Position numbers and translations under genes: made by a program
NCBI GenBank assembly: GCA_947498625.1
Contig: CANMKR010000002.1
Location: 586,332-650,331 of the forward strand
From: an uncultured Kangiella sp.
GTDB taxonomy: Bacteria > Pseudomonadota > Gammaproteobacteria > Enterobacterales > Kangiellaceae
Length of the DNA: 64,000 bases
Reading direction: 5' to 3'
The notes under the pieces: model-generated
What the model was told of the DNA's origin: nothing
Databases searched by the model: none
Seen by the model: the letters and a program-made list of their open reading frames with translations, nothing else
In this document: piece after piece, positions 56,398 through 64,000 of the stretch
Position numbering within the stretch: the stretch's first letter is position 1
Layout of the letters: every line of letters starts with the position of its first letter

Positions 56398-57168
56398 CTA
56401 AGAGCGCTCATCAAGCAGTTGTTTCATTCGATTATACACCAGTTCGGTCAGATTATGACGATCGGCAGAACTATATTCTTTACAATCTATCGCTTCACCA
56501 ATCTTTATCTTAACCTTTTGACCAAGACGCATCTGCAACCACTTTTTGTTCGGTAATATATGTTGTATGTCTTGCATTACGATAGGAATAACAATTGCGT
56601 TAGTGTCTATGGCTAATCGAATACCGCCCTTTTTCAGAGGTTTTAAAGAGCCATCTTCTGAGCGAGTCCCTTCAGGAAACATCCATATCCTAATACCATT
56701 TTTCATCTTTTCATGGGCAAACTTTAAATCTTTAATCGCTTGAGAGCGATTTTGTCTATCGATGGAGAGAAACTCTCCTGATTTTAATGCTCTTGATAAA
56801 ATAGGAATTTTAAACAACTCTTTTTTGGCAATCATCCGAATTGAACCCGGAATGGATGCAAAAGCTAATGGAATATCATAGGCACAAGCATGATTACACA
56901 TCAAAATTACAGCTCTATCTTCTGGGATCTGTGACTCTAAATCGCCTATAAGTTGCCAATCAATTTTTGCAGAATTAGCAATCCTAGTGCCCCATTGAGT
57001 AGTAACCCTATCAATGTTCTCGCGAGATTTTGCTATATTATTTCTATTAAGGAAAACACCGTGAAATACAGTTTTAACAGAACCCACAAAAGTAGCCCAA
57101 AACGAATACACCAAAATAGGAATTATTCTAAGTTTTGAAGCAGAAGGATTTAATACTGGCTTTTGCAA
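56398..57168 (-). CDS. 1-acyl-glycerol-3-phosphate acyltransferase-like protein, TTG start
   Basis: A 256-residue PlsC-family protein. The catalytic HX4D motif is NHACAYDIP, with an unusual Ala-Cys-Ala-Tyr interior. MFPEGTRSEDG is the substrate-binding motif. A hydrophobic helix near residue 15-35 should anchor it to the inner membrane. No ATG lies upstream of the conserved part, so TTG at 57168 is taken as start without a clear ribosome binding site. Confidence 0.88.
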   Translation of the reverse strand: MQKPVLNPSASKLRIIPILVYSFWATFVGSVKTVFHGVFLNRNNIAKSRENIDRVTTQWGTRIANSAKIDWQLIGDLESQIPEDRAVILMCNHACAYDIPLAFASIPGSIRMIAKKELFKIPILSRALKSGEFLSIDRQNRSQAIKDLKFAHEKMKNGIRIWMFPEGTRSEDGSLKPLKKGGIRLAIDTNAIVIPIVMQDIQHILPNKKWLQMRLGQKVKIKIGEAIDCKEYSSADRHNLTELVYNRMKQLLDERS

Positions 57169-57230
57169 AAGGGTTATTCTTTTATTCTTGATGCATCATG
57201 CTAACTTCAATAACTAAAAATATCCAGTAC

Positions 57231-57683
57231 CTAAAGCGAACTTTCGATGCCCTCTGGACTGGTAAACGACAATAACTTAACGCCTTGATCAGACAACTCT
57301 AATTCTGCAACGGCAGCCGTTGGAAAATAGCGACCTTGTCCTGGCAGCCAAGCCTCTAACAAATTAACCACCAATGGCATATGACTAACTAACAAAATTG
57401 ATGAATACTCTAAGGCCTCGAAATAGCTAGTAGCCAATCTAGGATCGGACTCTGGCTTTAAAAGACTTTCATCTAATCTTATATGTTCAGACTTAATAAC
57501 ATCTTCGACTTCATTTGCGGTTTGCTGCGCTCTTAATAATGGGCTGACTAGCATCGCCTGAAAAGGCTGTTGCGAACTCAAGTATTGCGCCATAAAGCGG
57601 ACTTCAGCTATGCCGGTATCAGATAGCTGCCTTTGACCATCGATAAAGGGCGCATCGCCATGGCGCATGATTCTTATAAGCAT
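57231..57683 (-). CDS. sixA: Phosphohistidine phosphatase SixA
   Basis: A 150-residue protein of the histidine phosphatase superfamily. RIMRHGDAP at the N-terminus and LLVSHMPLV near residue 100 give both catalytic His. It dephosphorylates phosphotransfer proteins. The start overlaps the pfkB-family stop by one base. Confidence 0.92.
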   Translation of the reverse strand: MLIRIMRHGDAPFIDGQRQLSDTGIAEVRFMAQYLSSQQPFQAMLVSPLLRAQQTANEVEDVIKSEHIRLDESLLKPESDPRLATSYFEALEYSSILLVSHMPLVVNLLEAWLPGQGRYFPTAAVAELELSDQGVKLLSFTSPEGIESSL

Positions 57684-58693
57684 TAACTGGCTTGTAACTC
57701 TCGATTAAAGTTCTGGATGGTTTCAATGGCATCGCCTTTCAATCTTGGACCAAATTGCGTCACTAGATAAGATGAGCAAAAACTAGCTAGTTTGCCACAA
57801 TGAGAAGCAGTATAGCCTTGAGTTAAAGCATACAAAAACGCACCAGCAAACATATCACCAGCACCGTTGCTATCAATTGCTTTGACCTCAAATGCATCAA
57901 TTTGATGTAACTTATCGCCATCAAAATAAACCGCGCCCTGCTCACCTAGAGTAATCACCACTTGCTGGGCTAAACTTTTAAGCTGCTCTAAAGCATCAGA
58001 ATAACTAGTCGTTTGGGTATATTCTAACGCTTCATCTTCATTACAAAACAGTAGCTCGACACCGCCTTCTAACACTTGTTCTATTTGCGGCTTAAAGAAC
58101 TTTACCATATTCGGATCTGACAAGGTGTAAGCGATCTTTGCGCCTTGTTCTCTTGCAATCTCTTTAGCCCTAAGAGCTGTTTGGTGATTTGATTCACTGG
58201 TCACTAAATAGCCTTCAATATATAAAAATTCACTGTTTGCTAGCGCCTCTTTATCTAAATCTTCAGCCTGCTGCTCGCTACTAATACCTAAATAGGTGTT
58301 CATAGTCCTATCGGCATCAGGGGTCACCATCACTAAACATTTACCCGTAACGCCAGCATTATCTTTTAAAGCAGCAATATTATTATCAACGCCAGCTTGA
58401 TTTAGGTCAGACGCATAAAATTGCCCGGCCTCATCATTGGCAACTTTACAACAGTGATAACCCTTGCCGCCTAACTGGGCTAAAGCAAAAATACTATTAG
58501 CCGCCGAACCACCTGATGCTCTGTGGTGAGCTTTGCCATGAAGCTCTGACAACAGATAGTCATGTCGATCTTCTTCGACCAGAGTCATCACGCCTTTTTC
58601 AATCGAAAGGCGATCGAGTTCTTCAGGGGTAATTTCAATTTCAACATCCACTAAGGCATTGCCTAAAGAGAAAACGTGGTATTTTTGATTCAT
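57683..58693 (-). CDS. PfkB-family carbohydrate/nucleoside kinase
   Basis: A 336-residue protein, similar in layout to adenosine kinase-like PfkB proteins. The substrate motif is GGSAANSIFALAQLGG and the catalytic signature is AIDSNGAGDMFAGAFLYAL. VSLGNALVDVEIEI-like start reads VFSLGNALVDVE. The exact substrate is not known; adenosine or a sugar are candidates. It overlaps sixA by one base. Confidence 0.9.
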   Translation of the reverse strand: MNQKYHVFSLGNALVDVEIEITPEELDRLSIEKGVMTLVEEDRHDYLLSELHGKAHHRASGGSAANSIFALAQLGGKGYHCCKVANDEAGQFYASDLNQAGVDNNIAALKDNAGVTGKCLVMVTPDADRTMNTYLGISSEQQAEDLDKEALANSEFLYIEGYLVTSESNHQTALRAKEIAREQGAKIAYTLSDPNMVKFFKPQIEQVLEGGVELLFCNEDEALEYTQTTSYSDALEQLKSLAQQVVITLGEQGAVYFDGDKLHQIDAFEVKAIDSNGAGDMFAGAFLYALTQGYTASHCGKLASFCSSYLVTQFGPRLKGDAIETIQNFNRELQAS

Positions 58694-58781
58694 GTTTTTT
58701 CAGTCCGATAAACATCGTTTGGTTTAAAGCGATTATGCTATAATTGTCACCAATTATGAATCATTAGCCAAACTTTTTACT

Positions 58782-59633
58782 ATGGCAGCTTTATTTGTAG
58801 ATCAATTAACGGTGATTGACTTCGCCTACTTTGATATTGAACGCGGTATTGTTGGAGAAAGCTGGATCGTCGATATAGTGTTACATGGCGATCTTGATGA
58901 ACAAGGAATGGTTTTTGATTTTGGCGATGTCAAAAAACAAATCAAAATCGCTATCGATAATTCCGTTGACCACAAATTTGTAGTGCCAGCCAATTATAAA
59001 AATTTAAATAGCACTCAAGACAGCAAATCACTACTTCTCGAAATTAAAGACCAACAAAACCGCTGGTATCGACATCAGTCCCCGCCTGAAGCTGTAGTTC
59101 TGCTTGATGCTCAAACGGTAACCATGGATGCTGTTTCGGAAGTTTTAGTTAAAGCTTGTAAAGAAGTCGTTCCAACCAATGTCACTAAGATTGAACTTAA
59201 TCTATCCACTGAAACTATTGATGGTGCTTATTATCACTATGCTCACGGATTAAAGAAACATTTGGGCGACTGTCAGCGTATTGCTCATGGCCATCGTTCG
59301 CAAATTCAAATATACAAAGACAATATCAGAAGCGCTGATTTAGAAAAGCTCTGGGCAGAGAAATGGACTGATATTTATATTGCGACAGAAGAAGATTTGT
59401 CTAAAGAAATAACGATTGAAGGGAAGGACTACTACCACTTTGATTACCATAGCGAACAAGGCTTCTTTGCTTTAACCATCGCCAAAGACAATTGTCATCT
59501 GATGAAGAATGACTCAACGGTTGAGTTAATTGCCAATCATATTGCAAAGCAAATAAAGCTTTTAGAACCAAACTCAGAAATAACCGTTAAAGCCTTTGAG
59601 GGTGTTGATAAAGGCGCTATTGCTAGCGCCTAA
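58782..59633 (+). CDS. Two-domain 6-pyruvoyl-tetrahydropterin synthase-like protein
   Basis: A 283-residue protein, two PTPS-like halves. The first half has GMVFDFGDVKKQI and DHKFVVP but GES where the zinc HGH would be. The second half has YYHYAHGLKKHLGDCQRIAHGHRSQIQI with the HGH zinc triad, but not the DF..LK block. The complementary losses suggest that one functional site needs both halves. It may be a 6-carboxytetrahydropterin (queuosine) or related synthase. A promoter (TATGCTATAAT region) lies just before it. Confidence 0.85.
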   Translation: MAALFVDQLTVIDFAYFDIERGIVGESWIVDIVLHGDLDEQGMVFDFGDVKKQIKIAIDNSVDHKFVVPANYKNLNSTQDSKSLLLEIKDQQNRWYRHQSPPEAVVLLDAQTVTMDAVSEVLVKACKEVVPTNVTKIELNLSTETIDGAYYHYAHGLKKHLGDCQRIAHGHRSQIQIYKDNIRSADLEKLWAEKWTDIYIATEEDLSKEITIEGKDYYHFDYHSEQGFFALTIAKDNCHLMKNDSTVELIANHIAKQIKLLEPNSEITVKAFEGVDKGAIASA

Positions 59634-59638
59634 TATTG

Positions 59639-60448
59639 CTAAAGTTTAAACTCGGTCCAAACTGGAGCATGATCTGAAGGACGCTCCATTCCACGTATTT
59701 CGTAATCGATATCAGATGCTACCACTCTTTGATTTAACCATTCGCAAGCAAATACAGAGTCAATTCGTAAGCCCCGTTTTGGCTCTCTATCGAAACCTTT
59801 GGAGCGATAATCAAACCAGCTAAATTTGTCATCAACCTCAGGATTAATAGTGCGATAAGTATCCATCAAACCTTTCGACATCATGGTTGCCAACCACTCT
59901 CTTTCTTCTGGTAAGAAACTCGACTTACCTTCCCTAAGCCAGCGTTTTCGATTGGGCTCACCAATTCCTATGTCCATGTCCGTCGGTGAAATATTGATAT
60001 CGCCTAAAACGATAGTACGAGTATTAAAATCATGTTCATCTAAATATTGATTTAAATCCGCGTAAAATTTTTCTTTATAGGGAAACTTTGTTGGGTGAGA
60101 GCGATTCTCGCCTTGCGGAAAATAACCATTAAGAACTTTTAATTTTTCGTCGCCGTATTGGTAGCTTGTAATGATCATTCGACGCTGCGCATCCTCTGGA
60201 TCATTTGGAAAACCCTTCTCAACTTGAATGGGTTTTTGCTTACTGAAAGTTGCTACACCGTAGTGCGCTTTACCACCATGTATGTCTATGTGATAACCCA
60301 GATGTTGGTAGTCATCAAAAGGAAACATATCATCATGAACTTTAGTTTCCTGTAAACAAATAATATCAGGATCATGCTTGGCAACTAAAGCTTCTATTTG
60401 ATGAACGCGAGTTCTTACACTATTAATGTTAAAGGTTACTATTTTCAT
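59639..60448 (-). CDS. xthA: Exodeoxyribonuclease III
   Basis: A 269-residue EEP-superfamily enzyme. Motifs: NSVRTRVHQIE, CLQETKVHDDMF, GYHIDIHGGKAHYGVATFSK, LGDINISPTDMDIG, GLRIDSVFA and SDHAPV. It cuts at AP sites and removes 3' blocking groups. Its ATG overlaps the M61 peptidase stop by four bases. Confidence 0.95.
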   Translation of the reverse strand: MKIVTFNINSVRTRVHQIEALVAKHDPDIICLQETKVHDDMFPFDDYQHLGYHIDIHGGKAHYGVATFSKQKPIQVEKGFPNDPEDAQRRMIITSYQYGDEKLKVLNGYFPQGENRSHPTKFPYKEKFYADLNQYLDEHDFNTRTIVLGDINISPTDMDIGIGEPNRKRWLREGKSSFLPEEREWLATMMSKGLMDTYRTINPEVDDKFSWFDYRSKGFDREPKRGLRIDSVFACEWLNQRVVASDIDYEIRGMERPSDHAPVWTEFKL

Positions 60449-62268
60449 GAATCTATATTTAACCAGCTTTTTAATAATTCGTTAGGACTGCCGTTACTAT
60501 AACTGATATAGGCAGTATCATCTTCTGCTTTTACGATTTTTAGATTATATTGCATCAATTCATCTCGCCTGAAACCTAATATTTCAATCTTGTCGCCAGG
60601 CTCCATAGTTTGTAAGTTTTGCTCAAAATCTGAATGGCTAATTTTTAAACCATTAACACTGATCAATTGATCTCCCGCAGAAATCCCAGCTTCACTTGCT
60701 GAGCTATTTAGATAGACATTTTTGACCTTAATCCCTAGCGCTGCACTAGTGTACTCTATACCTAATCCAACTTTTGCTTTAGCTGCCTTAAACTCTGCTG
60801 AAAAACCACCTCGGTCCGTTTTATTGGCTCTAGCTTGATAGTTAAGCTCAAGTCCAAGTGCGGCAAATGGCGTATCAAGATCCAACTCTTCAGTTGAATA
60901 CAAAGCTTTATCAAAAAACACCCTAATATCTTTTTGGCTTTCTATACCACAAAGTTCTAGCACATAGTTTTGGATGGTATCATTTTCAATACCTATGCCT
61001 TTAGCCCCGAAGTTTAACCATAGATATTGCATTACATCTTGCAATGTTTGCTTATCAGCAGTTTTCTGACGAATTAAAAAGTCCAAGCAAAAAGCAATTA
61101 AGGCACCTTTAGTGTAATAACTAATTACGGCATTTGGAGCATTCTCATCTTGTTTATAATACTTAGTCCAGGCATTAAAACTTGAGTCGGTAACGGATTG
61201 GATCTGACGCCCTTTGGAGCGCCTCACCGAAGTTATAGTTTTAGCGAGCGCGGTTAAATAATTTGCAGTACTAATAATGCCGGCTTGGACACAAGCCAAA
61301 CTATCATAATAAGAGGTGATCCCTTCAAATGCCCATAACAGCTCTGAATAGGATTCTTGCTTAGTATCGTAAGGGACAAAAATACTTGGCTTGATACGCT
61401 TGATATTCCATGTATGGAAATATTCGTGGGAACATAAATCTAAAAAAGTCTGATAATGTTCTTTAACTTTATCTGGGCTATCAGATAACAAAGGCAAGTC
61501 TTCGCGGCTACAGTGTAAAGCAGTAGAATTTCGATGTTCCAAACCGCCAAAGCCTTTACCCAAAACATAAGTCATAAAGACATATCTTTGCATCGGCGCT
61601 GGCTTCCCAAAAAAGTGGATATGGTGCTCGCAGATCTTTTTTAAATCATTTTTTAACCTTTGCCCATCAAGCTTATTAAATCGTCCTGTTAACACCATGT
61701 GGTGCGGCACACCACATGCATCAAAACTAATGATGGTAAAATCCGCCATTTCAACAGGGCAATCAATTAATTCATCATAATCAGCTGCTTCATAAAGCCC
61801 AAAAGCAAACTCTTCGGTGCCAGAAATGGCCTGTAAACCTGTCGCCACCTGCCAATTGTCAAATTGTTTCCCGCTAGGCTTTACAATTTCAACCTGATAC
61901 TTTTGCTGCTCTTGCCCTTCAACTGCTAAAAAAACACTAGTGCCATTAAAAAAGCCATGAGTTTGATCAAGATGCGCTCCCCTTACAGACAGATCCCAAG
62001 CATAAACCTGATAGGTGATCATTAACTCTTCACTACAAGGCTGGCATTGCCAAGTTGATTTATCTAATTGTTTGATCGTTATATTTTTACTTTTAGATTC
62101 TGCTTTAATCCATTGCAGATGTTTAGCAAAATCACGGATCATGTAGCTACCAGGAATCCAATTCGGCAAATAACAAACTTGGCCATGAGTTGCAGGATTT
62201 GCAATAGTAAGAGTTACTTCAAATAAATGAGCATTTGGATTAACGGCTTGGATCTTATACTGAATCAT
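60445..62268 (-). CDS. M61 family peptidase with C-terminal PDZ domain
   Basis: A 607-residue protein. The N-terminal beta domain (about 1-180) and CYLPNWIPGSYMIRDFAKH are typical. The zinc site is DLCSHEYFHTWNIKRIKP. GGLEHRNSTAL precedes it. A PDZ domain is at about 505-580 (LNSSASEAGISAGDQLISVNG). ATG at 62268 overlaps the previous stop (TAATG) and gives the family N-terminus MIQYKIQAVNP; a longer in-frame reading lies inside the upstream gene. Confidence 0.92.
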   Translation of the reverse strand: MIQYKIQAVNPNAHLFEVTLTIANPATHGQVCYLPNWIPGSYMIRDFAKHLQWIKAESKSKNITIKQLDKSTWQCQPCSEELMITYQVYAWDLSVRGAHLDQTHGFFNGTSVFLAVEGQEQQKYQVEIVKPSGKQFDNWQVATGLQAISGTEEFAFGLYEAADYDELIDCPVEMADFTIISFDACGVPHHMVLTGRFNKLDGQRLKNDLKKICEHHIHFFGKPAPMQRYVFMTYVLGKGFGGLEHRNSTALHCSREDLPLLSDSPDKVKEHYQTFLDLCSHEYFHTWNIKRIKPSIFVPYDTKQESYSELLWAFEGITSYYDSLACVQAGIISTANYLTALAKTITSVRRSKGRQIQSVTDSSFNAWTKYYKQDENAPNAVISYYTKGALIAFCLDFLIRQKTADKQTLQDVMQYLWLNFGAKGIGIENDTIQNYVLELCGIESQKDIRVFFDKALYSTEELDLDTPFAALGLELNYQARANKTDRGGFSAEFKAAKAKVGLGIEYTSAALGIKVKNVYLNSSASEAGISAGDQLISVNGLKISHSDFEQNLQTMEPGDKIEILGFRRDELMQYNLKIVKAEDDTAYISYSNGSPNELLKSWLNIDS

Positions 62269-63008
62269 TAACTTGGTTCTATTTTCCGATGAATTATAGT
62301 GTAAGTGTATTGAGCAACGAATAAACCTAGCAATATAAATCCTGCTAAACTGATATATTGCATTGGCAAAGTATAGGATAGAGTTAATGAAATGATTGCA
62401 AATAGGCACCCTAACAACCACCGATGGTAAATCCCCTTTGTATCATGCAATTCTTTCTGACTGAGTCTTAAAGTGTCCTTTCTTCCAATAGCTACTCGAT
62501 ACAAAGCAGCTACAATTATAGACATTAATAAAAACCCTGCTGCGTATAGAGCAAAAAAGTGCCTTGCATCCATATCTGTTTCAATAGTAAAGTTGAAGGA
62601 CAAGGCTCCGTCAGTTAAGAAGTCAAACATACTTTCGAATATCATTCTTAAAGGAAAAATATAAATTAAAAGTGCAAAAAGCAGGCTCGTACTTAGATAT
62701 ATGCTGGTTTTAGTTTCAATCCCATAACGTCTGCTCCAACGGCGATGATCTAACCAAAAAATCATTAAGATTAAAAAACTAAGAAATAAAGCAGGGACCG
62801 AATTAAGGCTCTCTTTAAGCTCAGTAAAAGAGGTTGGAAGAGTATCCTGCGAAATTGCCAGAAACGTTAACACAAAAGCAAAACCAGCATCTATTAAAGT
62901 GTCTAATCGAGTGGTTTCTAACCCTCGCATACGAAAACCATCTTCTGTAGGAAGCTTGGCTAACTCCGACTCTTCCCAACTAATTTCGGAAGTAATTTGC
63001 TTTACCAT
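62268..63008 (-). CDS. TMEM175-like (DUF1211) membrane protein
   Basis: A 246-residue protein with six predicted helices (about 38-52, 74-92, 104-121, 153-172, 193-210 and 213-232). The RGLETTRLDTLIDAGFAFVLTF start to helix 1 matches the RxxxFSD-type motif of TMEM175 potassium channels, though Phe-Ser-Asp is here Leu-Ile-Asp. The FWLDHRRWSRRYG loop also fits. It could be a K+ channel. It is translationally coupled to the M61 peptidase. Confidence 0.75.
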   Translation of the reverse strand: MVKQITSEISWEESELAKLPTEDGFRMRGLETTRLDTLIDAGFAFVLTFLAISQDTLPTSFTELKESLNSVPALFLSFLILMIFWLDHRRWSRRYGIETKTSIYLSTSLLFALLIYIFPLRMIFESMFDFLTDGALSFNFTIETDMDARHFFALYAAGFLLMSIIVAALYRVAIGRKDTLRLSQKELHDTKGIYHRWLLGCLFAIISLTLSYTLPMQYISLAGFILLGLFVAQYTYTIIHRKIEPS

Positions 63009-63097
63009 GTTTGGTTATTTTTTAATTTTTGAATAGCTATAAAATAACATTATCTTCAACAGTATGCTAACTAGCTAAAGTTATAATGTAATAAATA

Positions 63098-63131
63098 TAA
63101 AAAAGGGCTCACCTTTCGATGAGCCCTTTTT
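63098..63131. terminator. Bidirectional terminator after the lipoprotein gene
   Basis: Near-perfect arms AAAAGGGCTCA / TGAGCCCTTTTT around a CCTTTCGA loop, with T runs on both strands. On the minus strand it closes the lipoprotein gene that ends at 63168. Confidence 0.8.
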
Positions 63132-63167
63132 ATAGAATAAGCACTTAGCTATAAATTAACAATGCTG

Positions 63168-63626
63168 TTATTTATTCTCTTCTTCGTCAGCTTGTTTTAA
63201 ATCGCCTGTTTTAACCCAGCGACCGTCACTTAAAACTAATACATCATCTACCTTATTATTTTCATCATAGCTGACTTTAACTTGCATCTCGCCACCTTCG
63301 CCAATAGCACCTTCCAATGGGCTTGTTACAAGTTCAGACAAACCCAAAGTTCCAACAGCTGCTAACGCGTATAAGAAACCTTTACCAGCTTTTGAGCCAG
63401 CACTATTACCTTGGATAAATTTGAATAGGTCAGTTGTCTTTCCATCTTCATTCTTTTCTGTAAATACAGGAGAACCCAGCTCAGAAACAACTTTAAACCT
63501 GTCAGTACCTACTTCTAATACGGATAGATCTTTTTTGGTTTCGCCTGACGTTGCTTGAACTACTGAACAACCAGAGATAATGGCAGCTTGAATTAGTAAA
63601 GCCAAAATAACAATAATTTTTTTCAT
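63168..63626 (-). CDS. Putative lipoprotein with BamE/OmlA-like region
   Basis: A 152-residue protein. A lipoprotein signal KKIIVILALLIQAAIISGC places Cys at residue 20. VGTDRFKVVSELGSPVFTE resembles the SmpA/OmlA-type repeat VG.s...V...lG.P. A hydrophobic segment (about 80-100, GFLYALAAVGTLGLSELV) follows, then a short beta region. I chose ATG 63626, since the in-frame TTG at 63665 is not needed for the signal. Role unknown, possibly outer membrane. Confidence 0.8.
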   Translation of the reverse strand: MKKIIVILALLIQAAIISGCSVVQATSGETKKDLSVLEVGTDRFKVVSELGSPVFTEKNEDGKTTDLFKFIQGNSAGSKAGKGFLYALAAVGTLGLSELVTSPLEGAIGEGGEMQVKVSYDENNKVDDVLVLSDGRWVKTGDLKQADEEENK

Positions 63627-63710
63627 CTTATTAACCAGTAAATTTAGAGGTGTGGGATTATACAAATAAATGCTTGTATGGATAAACTTTTTATAATTAA
63701 AACGTAAAAA

Positions 63711-63740
63711 AAAAGCTCACTAAATAGTGAGCCTTTTTTT
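63711..63740 (-). terminator. Terminator of the rRNA operon
   Basis: Arms GCTCACTA / TAGTGAGC (63715-63722, 63725-63732) form a stem of about 7 bp with a small loop. On the minus strand it is followed by T8-9 (complement of the A run at 63706-63714). It lies 17 bases after the 5S 3' end. Confidence 0.8.
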
Positions 63741-63748
63741 TAAATAAG

Positions 63749-63867
63749 CGCTTGGCGATGACCTACTCTCACATGGGGAAGCCCCACACTACCATCGGCG
63801 ATGAGTCGTTTCACTTCTGAGTTCGGCAAGGGATCAGGTGGTTCCAACTCTCTATGGTCGCCAAGCA
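63749..63867 (-). rRNA. rrf: 5S ribosomal RNA
   Basis: The reverse complement begins GCTTGGCGACC and ends TCGCCAAGC, so the ends pair as helix I. Internal blocks CCGAACTCAGAAGTGAAAC and CGATGGTAGTGTGGGG are the conserved loops. It is about 119 nt, the expected size. The 23S-5S spacer lies at 63868-64000. The 23S gene would be to the right of the window. Confidence 0.96.
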
Positions 63868-64000
63868 AAAAACTTTGGGTATTTATGCTTGAAACAAGTC
63901 CAATCAAGTAGAAGCTAATAAACCAGTTCGAGTCTAAATTCGTACGCGATGTCTCCATCATGTCTTCGTTAAAATATAGTTATTTGACTATCACTTACAT

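Noticed and set aside
63740..63961. A 73-codon ORF over the 5S region
   Set aside because: It covers the 5S rRNA and spacer. This is a well-known false protein call.

Overview
The window reads as a chromosomal segment of a moderately AT-rich gammaproteobacterium. The markers are a Ccm System I cytochrome c cluster, prpB-prpC-acnD-prpF, pdxB, mnmC, epmC, prmB, a KefB/C-type system with its ancillary oxidoreductase, and a 5S rRNA of gammaproteobacterial type. A marine Kangiella-like lineage is possible, but the sequence alone does not fix the genus. Genes are tightly packed, with many ATGA or TAATG stop/start overlaps and several TTG or GTG starts.

Layout. 1-1,060: 3' part of an amidohydrolase gene and its terminator. 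1,086-3,404: a single AT-rich gene for a nucleotide-sensing-like N-terminus joined to a P-loop ATPase, a plausible anti-phage gene. 3,507-12,479 (minus strand): propionate catabolism (prpF, acnD, prpC, prpB), two micro-membrane proteins and a class I fumarase. This run is interrupted between prpF and acnD by about 0.9 kb of dRS3-like palindromes and tandem duplications that enclose a small GIY-YIG endonuclease gene. 12,746-20,405: pabB-nudL, sdaA, a TIGR01777 epimerase, an exported amidohydrolase, a 5'-nucleotidase and mlaA. 20,474-22,673: a RiPP cluster of the HvfABC/bufferin type, with a precursor carrying twelve EGKCG motifs, an attenuator-like hairpin after the precursor gene, and an ECF-type promoter upstream. 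22,816-33,296: ccmABCDEFGHI directly downstream of leuCD-orf-leuB, all on the minus strand. 33,486-39,958: LysR, TPR and Gly-rich proteins, a frameshifted membrane protein, an M19 dipeptidase, a DEAD-box helicase and a YaiI-family protein. 40,100-44,495: three consecutive coiled-coil proteins of unknown role and a convergent four-helix membrane protein. 44,534-53,265: pdxB, folE, mnmC, formaldehyde detoxification (fghA-adhC), an orphan FetB-like permease, and a Kef-type potassium efflux system with its flavoprotein. 53,391-53,726: a predicted CsrB/RsmY-family sRNA with an 18-bp UvrY/GacA-type palindrome upstream. 53,745-63,626: housekeeping genes (ATP-NAD kinase family, epmC, prmB, acyltransferase, sixA, PfkB kinase, PTPS-like protein, xthA, M61 peptidase, TMEM175-like protein, lipoprotein). 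63,749-63,867: 5S rRNA, minus strand, the tail of an rRNA operon that enters from the right.

Functional links. The prp genes turn propionyl-CoA and oxaloacetate into pyruvate and succinate, and the neighbouring fumarase acts on the next C4 intermediates. The Ccm genes mature periplasmic c-type cytochromes. The Hvf-type cluster probably makes a copper-binding modified peptide. The Kef system and the glutathione-dependent formaldehyde pair both belong to electrophile defence. The predicted sRNA would place a BarA/UvrY-CsrA circuit in this organism.

The least expected items are the CsrB/RsmY-like sRNA, the coiled-coil trio, the ECF-promoter-driven RiPP operon, the Sll1717-like ATPase, a GA-repeat frameshift that splits one gene into two ORFs, and the repeat cluster around the GIY-YIG gene.
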